Below the pieces are notes generated by a model. It had not been told where the DNA came from. It did not search any database and saw only the letters and a list, made by a program, of their open reading frames with translations. DNA of 64,000 bases, from assembly GCF_014646095.1 (NCBI RefSeq), contig NZ_BMMU01000014.1:150380-214379 (forward strand), written 5' to 3'. The position numbers were made by a program, and so were the translations under genes. Positions within the stretch are counted from its first letter, which is position 1. Each line of letters opens with the position of its first letter. Source of the stretch: Streptomyces lacrimifluminis. GTDB taxonomy: Bacteria; Actinomycetota; Actinomycetes; Streptomycetales; Streptomycetaceae. Positions 45,466 through 53,723 of this stretch are shown here, one piece after another.

Positions 45466-46656
45466 ATGCCCGGATCCGTCATCGTCGCCGGCTCCAGGAC
45501 ACCCGTCGGCAAGCTGATGGGCGCCCTGAGGACCCTGTCCGCGGTCGACCTGGGCGCCCACGCCATCGGCGCGGCACTGGCCTCCGTCCGTCTGGACCCG
45601 GCGGCCGTGGAAGCCGTCGTCATGGGGCATGTCGTGCAGGCAGGGGCCGGCCCCAACTCGGCACGCCAGGCGGCGATCCGCGCCGGCATTCCGTTCTCCG
45701 TCCCCGCGAGCACGGTCAACAAGCTCTGTCTGTCCGGTCTGCACGCCATCGCCCTGGCGGACCTCATGGTTGCCTCCGGCCGCCACGAGGTGGTCGTCGC
45801 GGGCGGCATGGAGTCCATGTCGGGCGCCCCGCACCTGCTGCGCGGAGCACGCACCGGCTGGAAGTACGGCTCGGCCACGGCCGAGGACGCCCTCGACCGC
45901 GACGCCCTGATCTGTGCCTTCGACGGCGTCTCCATGGGCGCGGCCACCGAGCGCTATCAGCGGCCGCTGGCCCTGACCCGCGAGGAACAGGACGAGTACA
46001 GCGCGCTGTCCCACCAACGGGCCGCCCGCGCCCAGGAGTCGGGCGCGCTGGGCGAGGAGATCACCCCCGTCACCCTCACCGGACGCGGGGGCGAGACGGT
46101 GGTGGACGCCGACGAGGGCGTACGGCCGGGGAGCACCTCCGAGAGTCTGGCGCGCCTCAAGCCGGCGTTCTCCGGTGCGGGCACCATCACCGCGGGCAAC
46201 TCGTCACAACTCTCCGACGGCGCCGCGGCCGTCGTCGTGACGAGTGCGGAGCGCGCCCGGCGCGAGGGCCTGACGCCGCTCGCCGAGATCGGCGCCTACG
46301 GCACGGTCGCCGGCCCCGATCCCTCGCTGCTCGTTCAGCCGGCCGGCGCGGTCCGCGACGCCCTGTCCCGGGACAGCCGACTGAAAACCGCCGATCTGCA
46401 GCTGTTCGAGATCAACGAGGCGTTCGCCGGAGTGGCCCTGGCCTCCGTACGGGAGCTGGGCATCCCACTCGACAAGGTGAACGTCAACGGCGGAGCCATC
46501 GCGCTCGGGCACCCGGTCGGCATGACCGGCGCCAGGCTGGTGCTGACCCTCGCGGCGGAACTGCGGCGGCGGGGAGGCGGCAGCGGAGCGGCTGCCCTGT
46601 GCGGGGGCGGCGGCCAGGGCGACGCCCTGTTGCTGCACGTACCGACGCGGACCTGA
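45466..46656 (+). CDS. Acetyl-CoA C-acyltransferase (thiolase)
   Basis: A 396-residue biosynthetic/degradative thiolase with all catalytic residues: nucleophile Cys in NKLCLSGLHAIALAD (about residue 90), His in GGAIALGHPVGMTG and the second Cys in ALCGGGGQGDALLL. It cleaves a 3-oxoacyl-CoA with CoA to release acetyl-CoA or a shortened acyl-CoA. It follows the phosphatase gene by 34 bp with AGGAGG before its ATG and is in the ligase operon. Confidence 0.95.
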   Translation: MPGSVIVAGSRTPVGKLMGALRTLSAVDLGAHAIGAALASVRLDPAAVEAVVMGHVVQAGAGPNSARQAAIRAGIPFSVPASTVNKLCLSGLHAIALADLMVASGRHEVVVAGGMESMSGAPHLLRGARTGWKYGSATAEDALDRDALICAFDGVSMGAATERYQRPLALTREEQDEYSALSHQRAARAQESGALGEEITPVTLTGRGGETVVDADEGVRPGSTSESLARLKPAFSGAGTITAGNSSQLSDGAAAVVVTSAERARREGLTPLAEIGAYGTVAGPDPSLLVQPAGAVRDALSRDSRLKTADLQLFEINEAFAGVALASVRELGIPLDKVNVNGGAIALGHPVGMTGARLVLTLAAELRRRGGGSGAAALCGGGGQGDALLLHVPTRT

Positions 46657-46675
46657 ATCCAGGAGCTGAACCATC

Positions 46676-47650
46676 ATGAACGACCAGTTGCCCCCGGCCC
46701 CGACGACCCTCACGGTGGCGGCACGCACCCTCGCCGCGGACGGCGTCGTCTCCCTCACCCTGCGCCGACCCGACGGCGGAGCACTGCCCGCCTGGACACC
46801 GGGCGCGCACATCGACGTACTCCTGGACGGCGCAGACGGCGGCACCCTGATCCGTCAGTACTCCCTGTGCGGGCACCCGGCCGAACGCGCGGCCTGGCAG
46901 ATCGCCGTGCTGCGGGAGCCGCAGAGCCGGGGCGGCTCGGCTTACGTCCACGACCGGCTGCGCGAAGGCGCCACCGTGCGGGTCCGCGGACCGCGGAACA
47001 ACTTTCCGCTGCGGCCCGCCGCCCGCCAGCTGTTCATCGCCGGGGGCGTCGGCATCACGCCCATCCTGCCCATGGTCGAGGCCGCCGAGGCCGCGGGAGC
47101 CGACTGGCGTCTGCTGTACGGCGGCCGTACGCGGACCTCCATGGCGTTCCTGGACCGCCTCGCCCCGTACGGGGAGCGTGTCCTCGTCCGGCCACAGGAC
47201 GAGTACGGCCTGCTGGACCTCGGCGCGTACGTCGGCGCGCCCGAGGAGGACACGCTGGTGCACGCCTGTGGTCCCGAACCCTTGCTGCAAGCGGTTCAGG
47301 ACCGGTGTGCGGGCTGGCCGCCCGGCACGCTGGGCGTCGAGCGGTTCGCCCCGGCCCGGACGGCCGGGAAGGGGGCCCCGGCCGAGGTGTTCGAGGTGGA
47401 GCTCGCCCGATCCGGACTCACCCTCACCGTGCCGGCCGACCGCTCGGTACTCGAAACCGTCGAGGAGGCCGGGATCGCGGTCGGCTTCTCCTGCCGGGAA
47501 GGCACGTGCGGCACCTGCGAGACCGACGTACTCGACGGCAAGCCCGACCACCGTGACTCGCTGCTGACCGAGGACGAGCAGGCCGCCGGAGACACCATGC
47601 TCATCTGTGTCTCCCGCTCGTACGGGGGGCGCCTGGTCCTCGATCTGTGA
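46676..47650 (+). CDS. Phthalate-dioxygenase-reductase-type oxidoreductase (flavin + NAD + C-terminal [2Fe-2S])
   Basis: A 324-residue reductase of class IA: flavin domain (IRQYSLCGHP), NAD-binding domain (LFIAGGVGITPILPMVEAAE, HACGPEPLLQAV) and C-terminal plant-type ferredoxin with ligands in SCREGTCGTCETDVL plus the distal Cys in MLICVSRSYGG. VanB and phthalate dioxygenase reductase have this order. It passes electrons from NAD(P)H to a Rieske oxygenase, here probably one of the two alpha subunits encoded 12-20 kb away. AGGAG precedes ATG 46676. Last gene of the ligase operon. Confidence 0.94.
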   Translation: MNDQLPPAPTTLTVAARTLAADGVVSLTLRRPDGGALPAWTPGAHIDVLLDGADGGTLIRQYSLCGHPAERAAWQIAVLREPQSRGGSAYVHDRLREGATVRVRGPRNNFPLRPAARQLFIAGGVGITPILPMVEAAEAAGADWRLLYGGRTRTSMAFLDRLAPYGERVLVRPQDEYGLLDLGAYVGAPEEDTLVHACGPEPLLQAVQDRCAGWPPGTLGVERFAPARTAGKGAPAEVFEVELARSGLTLTVPADRSVLETVEEAGIAVGFSCREGTCGTCETDVLDGKPDHRDSLLTEDEQAAGDTMLICVSRSYGGRLVLDL

Positions 47651-47805
47651 CGCCGATCGCGTCCAGCGACGACCAGGGCACCCCCGTACCCCTTCGGTCG
47701 GGCACTACCCCGGCCTGGCAGGGGAGGCCCTTATGAAGGTTCCGCGCCGACCCGTGCACCCGGTCCGAGACCGGAACCGGAGTGACGGGCCTGGTGGCGC
47801 GGTGT

Positions 47806-48828
47806 TCAGTACTGCTCGGTCTCCACGAAGCCGCCGTCCGCGTCGTTGTCCGCACCGAAGGCGTCGGCGGCGGCGGTCGGGTTGAATCCGGGCGGGCTGT
47901 CCTTCAGGGCCAGGCCCATGTCGGCCAGCTTCGCCTTGACCTCGTCGATGGACTTCGCACCGAAGTTGCGGATGTCCAGCAGGTCGGCCTCGGAGCGGGC
48001 GACGAGCTCGCCCACCGAGTGGACGCCCTCGCGCTTCAGGCAGTTGTACGAACGGACGGTGAGGTCGAGCTCCTCGATCGGCAGCACCAGATCGGCGGCG
48101 AGGGCGGCGTCCGTCGGGGACGGGCCCATGTCGATGCCCTCGGCGTCGATGTTGAGCTCGCGGGCGAGCCCGAACAGCTCGACGAGCGTCTTACCGGCCG
48201 ACGCCATGGCGTCACGGGGACGCATGGCCTGCTTGGTCTCGATGTCGACGATCAGCTTGTCGAAGTCGGTGCGCTGCTCGACACGCGTGGCCTCGACCTT
48301 GTACGTGACCTTCAGAACCGGCGAGTAGATCGAGTCGACCGGGATACGCCCGATCTCCTGACCGACCTGCTTGTTCTGCACGGCGGAGACGTAGCCGCGA
48401 CCGCGCTCGACGGTCAGCTCCATCTCCAGCTTGCCCTTGCCATTGAGCGTGGCGAGGACGAGGTCGGGGTTGTGCACCTCGACACCGGCCGGCGGCGCGA
48501 TGTCGGCGGCGGTGACGATGCCCGGGCCCTGCTTGCGCAGGTACATCACAACCGGCTCGTCCTGCTCCGAGGAGACGACCAGCTGCTTGATGTTGAGGAT
48601 CAGGTCGGTGACGTCCTCCTTGACGCCCGGCACGGTGGTGAACTCGTGCAGAACGCCGTCGACACGGATGGACGTGACCGCCGCACCCGGGATCGAGGAG
48701 AGGAGCGTACGGCGCAGAGAGTTCCCGAGGGTGTAGCCGAAGCCCGGCTCCAGCGGCTCGATGACGAACCGCGAGCGGAACTCGTCGACGACTTCTTCGG
48801 TCAGGGATGGACGCTGAGCAATCAGCAC
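47806..48828 (-). CDS. rpoA: DNA-directed RNA polymerase alpha subunit, outside the ribosomal-protein operon
   Basis: A complete 340-residue RpoA, the normal length in Streptomyces. The N-terminal dimerisation domain (1-235) is intact, with GFGYTLGNSLRRTLLSSIPG (residues 29-48). The C-terminal domain (about 250-310) keeps LTVRSYNCLKREG with Arg259 at the position that contacts the UP element, and RNFGAKSIDEVK. GTG at 48828 lies 9 bp after GGAGG. RpoA normally lies in the rpsM-rpsK-rpsD-rpoA-rplQ cluster; none of those genes is here. It is flanked by a catabolic reductase and an orphan TetR. It is either a second alpha subunit or a moved sole copy; the window cannot decide. Confidence 0.97.
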   Translation of the reverse strand: MLIAQRPSLTEEVVDEFRSRFVIEPLEPGFGYTLGNSLRRTLLSSIPGAAVTSIRVDGVLHEFTTVPGVKEDVTDLILNIKQLVVSSEQDEPVVMYLRKQGPGIVTAADIAPPAGVEVHNPDLVLATLNGKGKLEMELTVERGRGYVSAVQNKQVGQEIGRIPVDSIYSPVLKVTYKVEATRVEQRTDFDKLIVDIETKQAMRPRDAMASAGKTLVELFGLARELNIDAEGIDMGPSPTDAALAADLVLPIEELDLTVRSYNCLKREGVHSVGELVARSEADLLDIRNFGAKSIDEVKAKLADMGLALKDSPPGFNPTAAADAFGADNDADGGFVETEQY

Positions 48829-48850
48829 GGGGTGTTGCCTCCAGTGGTTA

Positions 48851-48896
48851 GGCGCCCGCTATGTGACGCCGTAGACATAGAAAGGGTACGGGCGCC
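48851..48896 (-). promoter_or_regulatory. Strong hairpin in the rpoA leader
   Basis: Nested inverted repeats lie 23-68 bp upstream of the rpoA start. In the RNA, GGCGCCCG pairs with CGGGCGCC and CUAUGU pairs with ACAUAG around a 10-base loop; an 8-base bulge sits on the 5' side only. It could be a leader structure or a protein operator. Confidence 0.55.
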
Positions 48897-49353
48897 AGAG
48901 GCCCCGCAGTCTCCACGGGGGTCCAACGGAACGTGCCCCGAGCCGGCGAGGAGGCTCCGGGCCTCCCTGCCGACCGCCGCGCGCAAGGCGTTCCGGGCCA
49001 TGACGGAACAGCCGCCGGGCGCGGACGACGGCACGAAATCCCTGTTCAGGGGGTTGCTGTCATGGCGCGGGAGGCTCACACGTCCGCCCAGAACGCCGAC
49101 GGACATCCGCCGGCACGGCAGCTCCGGCCTTCCAGCACCAGCCGGAGTTCCCGAAGGATTCCTCCGTTCGGGCGGAGTCGCAGGGACGGGAGCGCGCTCG
49201 AAACGCCGAGGGACAGCAGCCGAGGGACAGCAGGAGGGCAGGCCCCGTACGGACCGCAGCGCAACCGTGCCGCCCTCGTGCGCTTCCTCCCGGACCGGAA
49301 GAAACCCTCTGGCCGTCCGAACCGTGCACGTGGCCCTCCCACCGCACACCGAG
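48897..49353. other. Gene-free region between rpoA and tetR
   Basis: About 450 bp between divergent genes. Frames on both strands are open but Arg/Pro-rich and lack starts with ribosome sites. I see no domain. The rpoA promoter should be near 48900-48950, but no clear -35/-10 pair is visible. Confidence 0.45.
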
Positions 49354-49367
49354 AAACCGATCGGTTT
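49354..49367. promoter_or_regulatory. Perfect palindrome upstream of tetR
   Basis: AAACCGATCGGTTT is a perfect 14-bp palindrome 32-45 bp before the tetR start at 49399. TetR proteins often bind such sites next to their own gene, so autoregulation is likely. Its distance to rpoA (over 500 bp) argues against direct control of rpoA. Confidence 0.65.
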
Positions 49368-49398
49368 TCACCACGTCCGGGTCGGTTGACCTCACAGC

Positions 49399-49968
49399 AT
49401 GGCCACCGAGGCGAAGCCAAGCACCAGAGAGCGGCTACTGGGGGCGGCGGCCACGCTCACCTACCGGGACGGCGTCGATATCGGCGTCGAGGCGTTGTGC
49501 AAGGCGGCGGGGGTGTCGAAGCGCTCCCTGTACCAGCTGTTCGAGAGCAAGGACGAGCTGCTGGCAGCGAGCCTGGAGGAACGTGCCTCCGACTTCGCGG
49601 CGACCCTTCTGCCCGCGCCGGACGACGGCCGGTCACCCCGCGAGCGGATCCTGCATGTCTTCGAACAGGTGGAGTCGCAGGCAGGTGCGGCCGAGTTCCA
49701 TGGCTGCCGGTACCTGGCCGTTCAGATCGAGCTCAAGGACCAGAACCACCCCGCGAGCCGGGTGGCCCATAGGGTCAAGGCGAACCTGACGGCGTTCTTC
49801 CGTGCCGAGGCGGAACGGGGTGGGGCGAGCGACCCCGACCTGCTGTCCCGCCAGCTCAGCCTGGTCTTCGACGGCGCCAGCGCCCGTGCGGGGATCAGGG
49901 CCGACAGCCTGACCGGACTCGTGGCACCCACCGTGGCCGTCCTCCTCGATGCGGCCGACCTCCACTGA
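49399..49968 (+). CDS. TetR-family transcriptional regulator (orphan)
   Basis: A 189-residue TetR protein: helix-turn-helix at residues 28-48 (VGVEALCKAAGVSKRSLYQLF), followed by a ligand domain of the AcrR/TetR_C type with FHGCRYLAVQIELKDQNHP. The latter resembles regulators of small redox or efflux genes. No target gene is adjacent downstream; a 342-bp gap follows. A perfect palindrome lies in its promoter. ATG at 49399; no strong Shine-Dalgarno sequence is seen. Confidence 0.9.
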   Translation: MATEAKPSTRERLLGAAATLTYRDGVDIGVEALCKAAGVSKRSLYQLFESKDELLAASLEERASDFAATLLPAPDDGRSPRERILHVFEQVESQAGAAEFHGCRYLAVQIELKDQNHPASRVAHRVKANLTAFFRAEAERGGASDPDLLSRQLSLVFDGASARAGIRADSLTGLVAPTVAVLLDAADLH

Positions 49969-50310
49969 CCCCCTTTCACGCCACCCCGATGGCCACGCCC
50001 TCCGGGCCGACGCCCGCCACCGGCGGCCGAAGCACCCCCATCGGCTCCACGCTTTCCCTGCGACTGCCACGAGGGACGCCCCGCATCCACGACGGGAGCG
50101 CCCCAGGGACGCACCCGGGCCGGCCGCGCGCACCGCTCTCCGCAGGCACCGCGAAACTCCCACCCCGCGCCCACAGCACGCCCGCTCGACCGGACCCCGT
50201 ACCAGCAAGCAGTGCGCCAGGGTCTCCGCGCTGAACAACGCGGGGAACGTCATCACCCTCACCCGTGAGTTCCTCGCCTCGCTCCGCGACGGCGTACGGG
50301 TCGACCAGGG
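49969..50310. other. Intergenic region between tetR and gntR
   Basis: About 340 bp between convergent genes. On the plus strand a fragment reading LNNAGNVITLTREFLASLRDG looks coding-like at 50230-50292 but has no start and ends within 60 bp, so it may be debris of a lost gene. No clear terminator. Confidence 0.35.
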
Positions 50311-51108
50311 TTATCCGAACAGGCGCCGCTGGATCTCACGCCGATAGTCCTCCAGGGTCCTGTCGAGGTGTGCCGCGGTGGCCTCGGCGGCTTCCTCGGG
50401 GCGGCCGTCGCGGATGGCCCGGTAGATCGCCTCGTGTTCCTCGACAGCGAATCCGGTGTTCTCGCCCAGCGTGTCGTGGATGCCGATGGCGCTGGACTGC
50501 CGCTGCAGCCGGCGCGCGTCACGCACGGCGCTGGCGAGGAAGGTGTTGTGCGAGGCGGCGGTCACGGCCGCGTGGAAGTCGTCGTCAGCCTGGTTGAAGA
50601 CGTCGACCTGGCCGTGGACGAACCCGTGCCGGCACTGCTGCATGGCGACCTCGATGGTGCGCAGCTCGGAAGGCGTGGCACGGGTGGCCGCGAGGCTGCC
50701 GGCGGCCATCTCCTGGACCCTGCGGAACTCGAACAGCATCAGGACGTGGTCGATGTCCACGGGACGGAAGAAACCTCCCCACCGGCTGGTGATGAGCATT
50801 CCCTCGTCGTCCGCGACGAACAGCCCTCGCCCCTTGTGGGCCCGCACCCGGCCGAGCGCCGAGAGGATCTTCACGGCTTCCCGCACCACCGCCCTGCTGG
50901 TGTTCAGCGTCTGGGCCAGATCGATCTCCGTGGGCAGCCGGTCACCCGCCACCATCCGCGCCTCGGCGATGTACTCGAGGATCCGCTCCGCCACGATCTC
51001 GTACCCGGGGCGGTAGTCACGCCGCTCGCTCGAGCCGTTCACCGCTGCTGCCGCAACGGGAAGGGGCTGCGCCGGCAAGGCCTCTTGGGTCGCTGGCGTG
51101 TCGTTCAT
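50311..51108 (-). CDS. GntR-family (FadR/FCD) transcriptional regulator
   Basis: A 265-residue regulator with an N-terminal winged helix (VAERILEYIAEARMVAGDRL, recognition helix near SRAVVREAVKILSALG) and a C-terminal FCD helical domain. The FCD metal/ligand His and Asp residues are in DDDFHAAVTAASHNT and EEHEAIYRAIRDGRPEEA. Such regulators sense sugar acids or sugars. It is divergent from the CUT1 importer and the region between them holds ATAAG-CGA-CTTAT, so it probably represses the 6-deoxyhexose operon in the absence of its ligand. ATG at 51108 with GAGG upstream. Confidence 0.92.
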   Translation of the reverse strand: MNDTPATQEALPAQPLPVAAAAVNGSSERRDYRPGYEIVAERILEYIAEARMVAGDRLPTEIDLAQTLNTSRAVVREAVKILSALGRVRAHKGRGLFVADDEGMLITSRWGGFFRPVDIDHVLMLFEFRRVQEMAAGSLAATRATPSELRTIEVAMQQCRHGFVHGQVDVFNQADDDFHAAVTAASHNTFLASAVRDARRLQRQSSAIGIHDTLGENTGFAVEEHEAIYRAIRDGRPEEAAEATAAHLDRTLEDYRREIQRRLFG

Positions 51109-51162
51109 CTGTGCTGCCTCCGGGATGACTGCGGCGAACGCGACTGATCGCTGGTGAGCCTC

Positions 51163-51190
51163 ACTTATCGTACCTCAGCCAACAATAAGT
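51163..51190. promoter_or_regulatory. Candidate GntR operator half-sites near gntR
   Basis: ACTTAT (51163-51168) and ATAAGT (51185-51190) form an inverted repeat with a 16-bp spacer, just upstream of gntR. The same ATAAG/CTTAT arms occur closely spaced at 51242-51254. Confidence 0.45.
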
Positions 51191-51241
51191 CCTACTCATT
51201 CTTCAGATGCTCCCGCCGTAAGCCCGTGAAGTGGTGAGAAA

Positions 51242-51254
51242 ATAAGCGACTTAT
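51242..51254. promoter_or_regulatory. Candidate GntR operator ATAAG-CGA-CTTAT
   Basis: A perfect 5+3+5 inverted repeat. With another ATAAG at 51338-51342, inside the promoter spacer of the ABC operon, it supports control of both divergent units by the GntR protein. Confidence 0.6.
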
Positions 51255-51322
51255 GGTGCATAAAGTCACTCAACTCTTGCGCCAGTGCCCATAACCCCGC
51301 CAAAAGAACGCTGCACAACCCC

Positions 51323-51351
51323 TTGACGAACCCATCAATAAGGCGGCTAAT
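51323..51351 (+). promoter_or_regulatory. Promoter of the 6-deoxyhexose operon
   Basis: TTGACG (51323-51328), a 17-bp spacer and GCTAAT (51346-51351) make a good sigma-70-type promoter (5/6 and 4/6 matches). An ATAAG half-site lies within the spacer. The region is A/T-rich for this genome. Confidence 0.55.
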
Positions 51352-51450
51352 TTCTTCCGCGGAGGCGTTGGTCCCGTCGCCTTCAGCGCCCGACGCCCGC
51401 CCGGGACGGCTCGGCGTCACCCCATCCATGCGCACTCAGTGGAGTCACTC

Positions 51451-52812
51451 ATGACCGTCAACAAGCCTTCGTCCAGCCAGCAGAGAGCCGTCAGCCGCAG
51501 ACGTTCGGCTTCGCTGGCCGGGTGCGCTGCCACGGTGCTGCTGACCGTTTCCGCCTGTGGCGGAGGCACGGCCGGTACGACCGACAAGGACGGCTTCGCC
51601 CAGGCGCCGCAGAAGGACGGCGCGTTGACCGTCTGGGTGGACGCGACCCGCATGGACGCCGCGAAGCTGTACCAGAAGCTGCACCCGGAGGTGAAGCTGG
51701 ACATCGTCAGCTACGACGGCAACGCCAACGGCTCGAACTACCTCCAGACCAAGGTCCAGCTCTTCAACCGCACCGGCAAGGGCTGGCCGGACGTCGTCTT
51801 CAGCTCCCAGAACAACGAGGTCAGCTGGGCGGTCGACGCCGGCTTCGCCGCACCCCTGAACAAGGGTCTGGTCGACTCTGCCACCCTGGGGCAGTTCGCG
51901 AAGGGCGCCAACGACGTCTGCACGGTCGACGGCACCGTCTACTGCCTGCGCAACGACCTCTCCCAGGCGGTGCTCTGGTACAACGCGCCGCTGCTGAAGC
52001 AGTTCGGCTACACGGTGCCGACGACCTGGGAGGAGTACCAGCAGCTCGGTCAGAAGGTCGCCAAGGAGCATCCCGGGTTCCTCGTCGGCGACGCCGGTGA
52101 CTCCTTCACCCCCGAGATCTACCTGTGGGCGAGCAAGTGCGGCGCCAATGACATCACCGGGCCCAAGTCCGTCACGGTGAACACCACCAGTGAGGCCTGC
52201 ACCAGGATGGCCAAGCTGCTGGACGTGCTGATCAAGAACAGGTCCATGTCCATCAGCGGCGTCTTCAGCACCGACTTCGGCAAGAACCAGGCCGACAAGG
52301 TCCTGCTCATGCCGGGCCCTGCCTGGTTCGGCGGCGCGGTCTTCCGGGACACCCTCAAGACGCCGGCCAAGCAGATCGCGGCGGCTCCCCTCCCGCAGTG
52401 GCAGGGAGACGGCTCGCCCTCCACCGGCAACGTCGGCGGCGGCACCTGGCTGCTGTCCCAGCACTCCACCCACATCAAGGCGGCCACCGACTTCCTGAAG
52501 TGGGTCACCACCGACAACGCCTACCAGGGCGAGAAGGCCCCCGGCTACCCGGCCTACGCACCCGCGGCCGAGGCCTGGCTGAAGGGGCAGAACGCCTCCG
52601 GCTACTTCGCCAGTGACCTGAGCGCACTCAAGGACGCCTCGTCCCAGGTCTGGCCGAAGTGGGGCTCGGGCCAGTTCAGCCAGGAGGCCATCTGGGCCGC
52701 CACCGTCAAGCCCGGCATCACCCAGGGCAAGTCCATCGTCTCGATGCTGCCCGCCTGGCAAAACTCCATCACCAAGTACGCCCAGTCCAACGGATACAAG
52801 GTCTCCCAGTGA
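51451..52812 (+). CDS. ABC sugar-binding lipoprotein (CUT1 family)
   Basis: A 453-residue extracytoplasmic binding protein. Signal RRRSASLAGCAATVLLTVSAC ends in lipobox VSAC. The mature part follows the family-1 solute-binding fold (GALTVWVDATRMDAAKLYQKL, WPDVVFSSQNNEVSWAV, YCLRNDLSQAVLWYNAPLLKQFGYTVP). Such proteins bind mono- or oligosaccharides. ATG at 51451 has GGAG 6 bp upstream. First gene of an operon with two permeases and sugar enzymes; the general MsiK-type ATPase encoded elsewhere normally powers these systems in Streptomyces, and no ATPase gene is present here. Confidence 0.94.
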   Translation: MTVNKPSSSQQRAVSRRRSASLAGCAATVLLTVSACGGGTAGTTDKDGFAQAPQKDGALTVWVDATRMDAAKLYQKLHPEVKLDIVSYDGNANGSNYLQTKVQLFNRTGKGWPDVVFSSQNNEVSWAVDAGFAAPLNKGLVDSATLGQFAKGANDVCTVDGTVYCLRNDLSQAVLWYNAPLLKQFGYTVPTTWEEYQQLGQKVAKEHPGFLVGDAGDSFTPEIYLWASKCGANDITGPKSVTVNTTSEACTRMAKLLDVLIKNRSMSISGVFSTDFGKNQADKVLLMPGPAWFGGAVFRDTLKTPAKQIAAAPLPQWQGDGSPSTGNVGGGTWLLSQHSTHIKAATDFLKWVTTDNAYQGEKAPGYPAYAPAAEAWLKGQNASGYFASDLSALKDASSQVWPKWGSGQFSQEAIWAATVKPGITQGKSIVSMLPAWQNSITKYAQSNGYKVSQ

Positions 52813-53723
52813 CCGCCGCCCGTCCCTCGGCCGGCTCTGCCCACCGACGCCCTCACGGCGTCGCCCGGCAGAGCCGCGCCGGCGTCGCCTTCGTCGCCGG
52901 CTACGTGCTTCTGCTGATCGCGTTCGGCATCCTGCCGACCGGGTACGCCGTCTACTTCGCCTTCACCGACGCCGGGGGCGGTTTCAGCGGCTTCACCAAC
53001 TTCCTCACCACGGCACAGGACTTCCGCTTCATGGACGCCGTCGGCCATGTCGCGCTGTACCTCCTCTTCTGGCTGGTCTCGCTCGTGGTGTTCGTGGTGG
53101 CCCTGGCGCTGCTGCTGCACCGTCTCGCCTCGGGCGCCGTCAGCAAGTCCCTGCGTTTCCTCTTCTACATCCCCGGAGCCCTCGCCGGCGCCGCGAGCGT
53201 GCTGGTGTGGCTGTTCATGCTCGACCCGGCGGTGAGCCCGGTCAGCTCCCTGCTGGGCTTGCTGGGATTCGACACCTTCGGTGAGGTCATCGCACCCGGC
53301 AATCTGCCGCTGCTGTTCACGATCATCGCGTTCTGGACCGGTGCGGGTGGCTGGATCGTCGTCATCTACGGCGCGCTGAACAACATCCCCAGGGACGTCA
53401 TGGAAGCCGCGCGCATCGACGGCGCGAGCGCCTGGCAGACAGCCTGGCGGGTGCAGATCCCCATGCTCCGCAAGTGGATCGTGTACATGGTGATCCTTGC
53501 CTTCGCGGGCGGCGCCCAGCTGTTCGTGGAACCGCAGTTGCTCTCCCTCGCCAGCGTGGGCGTCGCCGGACGCGACTACTCGCTGAACCAGCTGACGTAC
53601 GACTTCGCCTTCCAGATGAACAACATCAACGGCGCCGCCGCGGTCTCGGTGGAGCTCCTGGTCGTCAGCGTGTCGGCAGCCGCGGTCTTCGTCGCACGGT
53701 CGGGGTTCTTCGATGCCGACTAG
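52809..53723 (+). CDS. ABC sugar permease 1 (CUT1)
   Basis: A 304-residue membrane protein with six predicted helices (YVLLLIAFGILPTGYAVYFA; ALYLLFWLVSLVVFVVALAL; LLFTIIAFWTGAGGWIVVIY). The EAA coupling loop is EAARIDGASAWQTAWRVQIP. Forms a heterodimer with permease 2. GTG at 52809 overlaps the stop of the binding-protein gene (GTGA). Confidence 0.94.
   Translation: MTAARPSAGSAHRRPHGVARQSRAGVAFVAGYVLLLIAFGILPTGYAVYFAFTDAGGGFSGFTNFLTTAQDFRFMDAVGHVALYLLFWLVSLVVFVVALALLLHRLASGAVSKSLRFLFYIPGALAGAASVLVWLFMLDPAVSPVSSLLGLLGFDTFGEVIAPGNLPLLFTIIAFWTGAGGWIVVIYGALNNIPRDVMEAARIDGASAWQTAWRVQIPMLRKWIVYMVILAFAGGAQLFVEPQLLSLASVGVAGRDYSLNQLTYDFAFQMNNINGAAAVSVELLVVSVSAAAVFVARSGFFDAD

Noticed and set aside
47800..47812. 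TTCAGTA-like string at the end of rpoA as a regulon site
   Set aside because: It is the coding end of rpoA, with no partner arm at the right distance.
50230..50292. Coding-like fragment LNNAGNVITLTREFLASL
   Set aside because: Too short and without start to assign; noted only in the intergenic entry.
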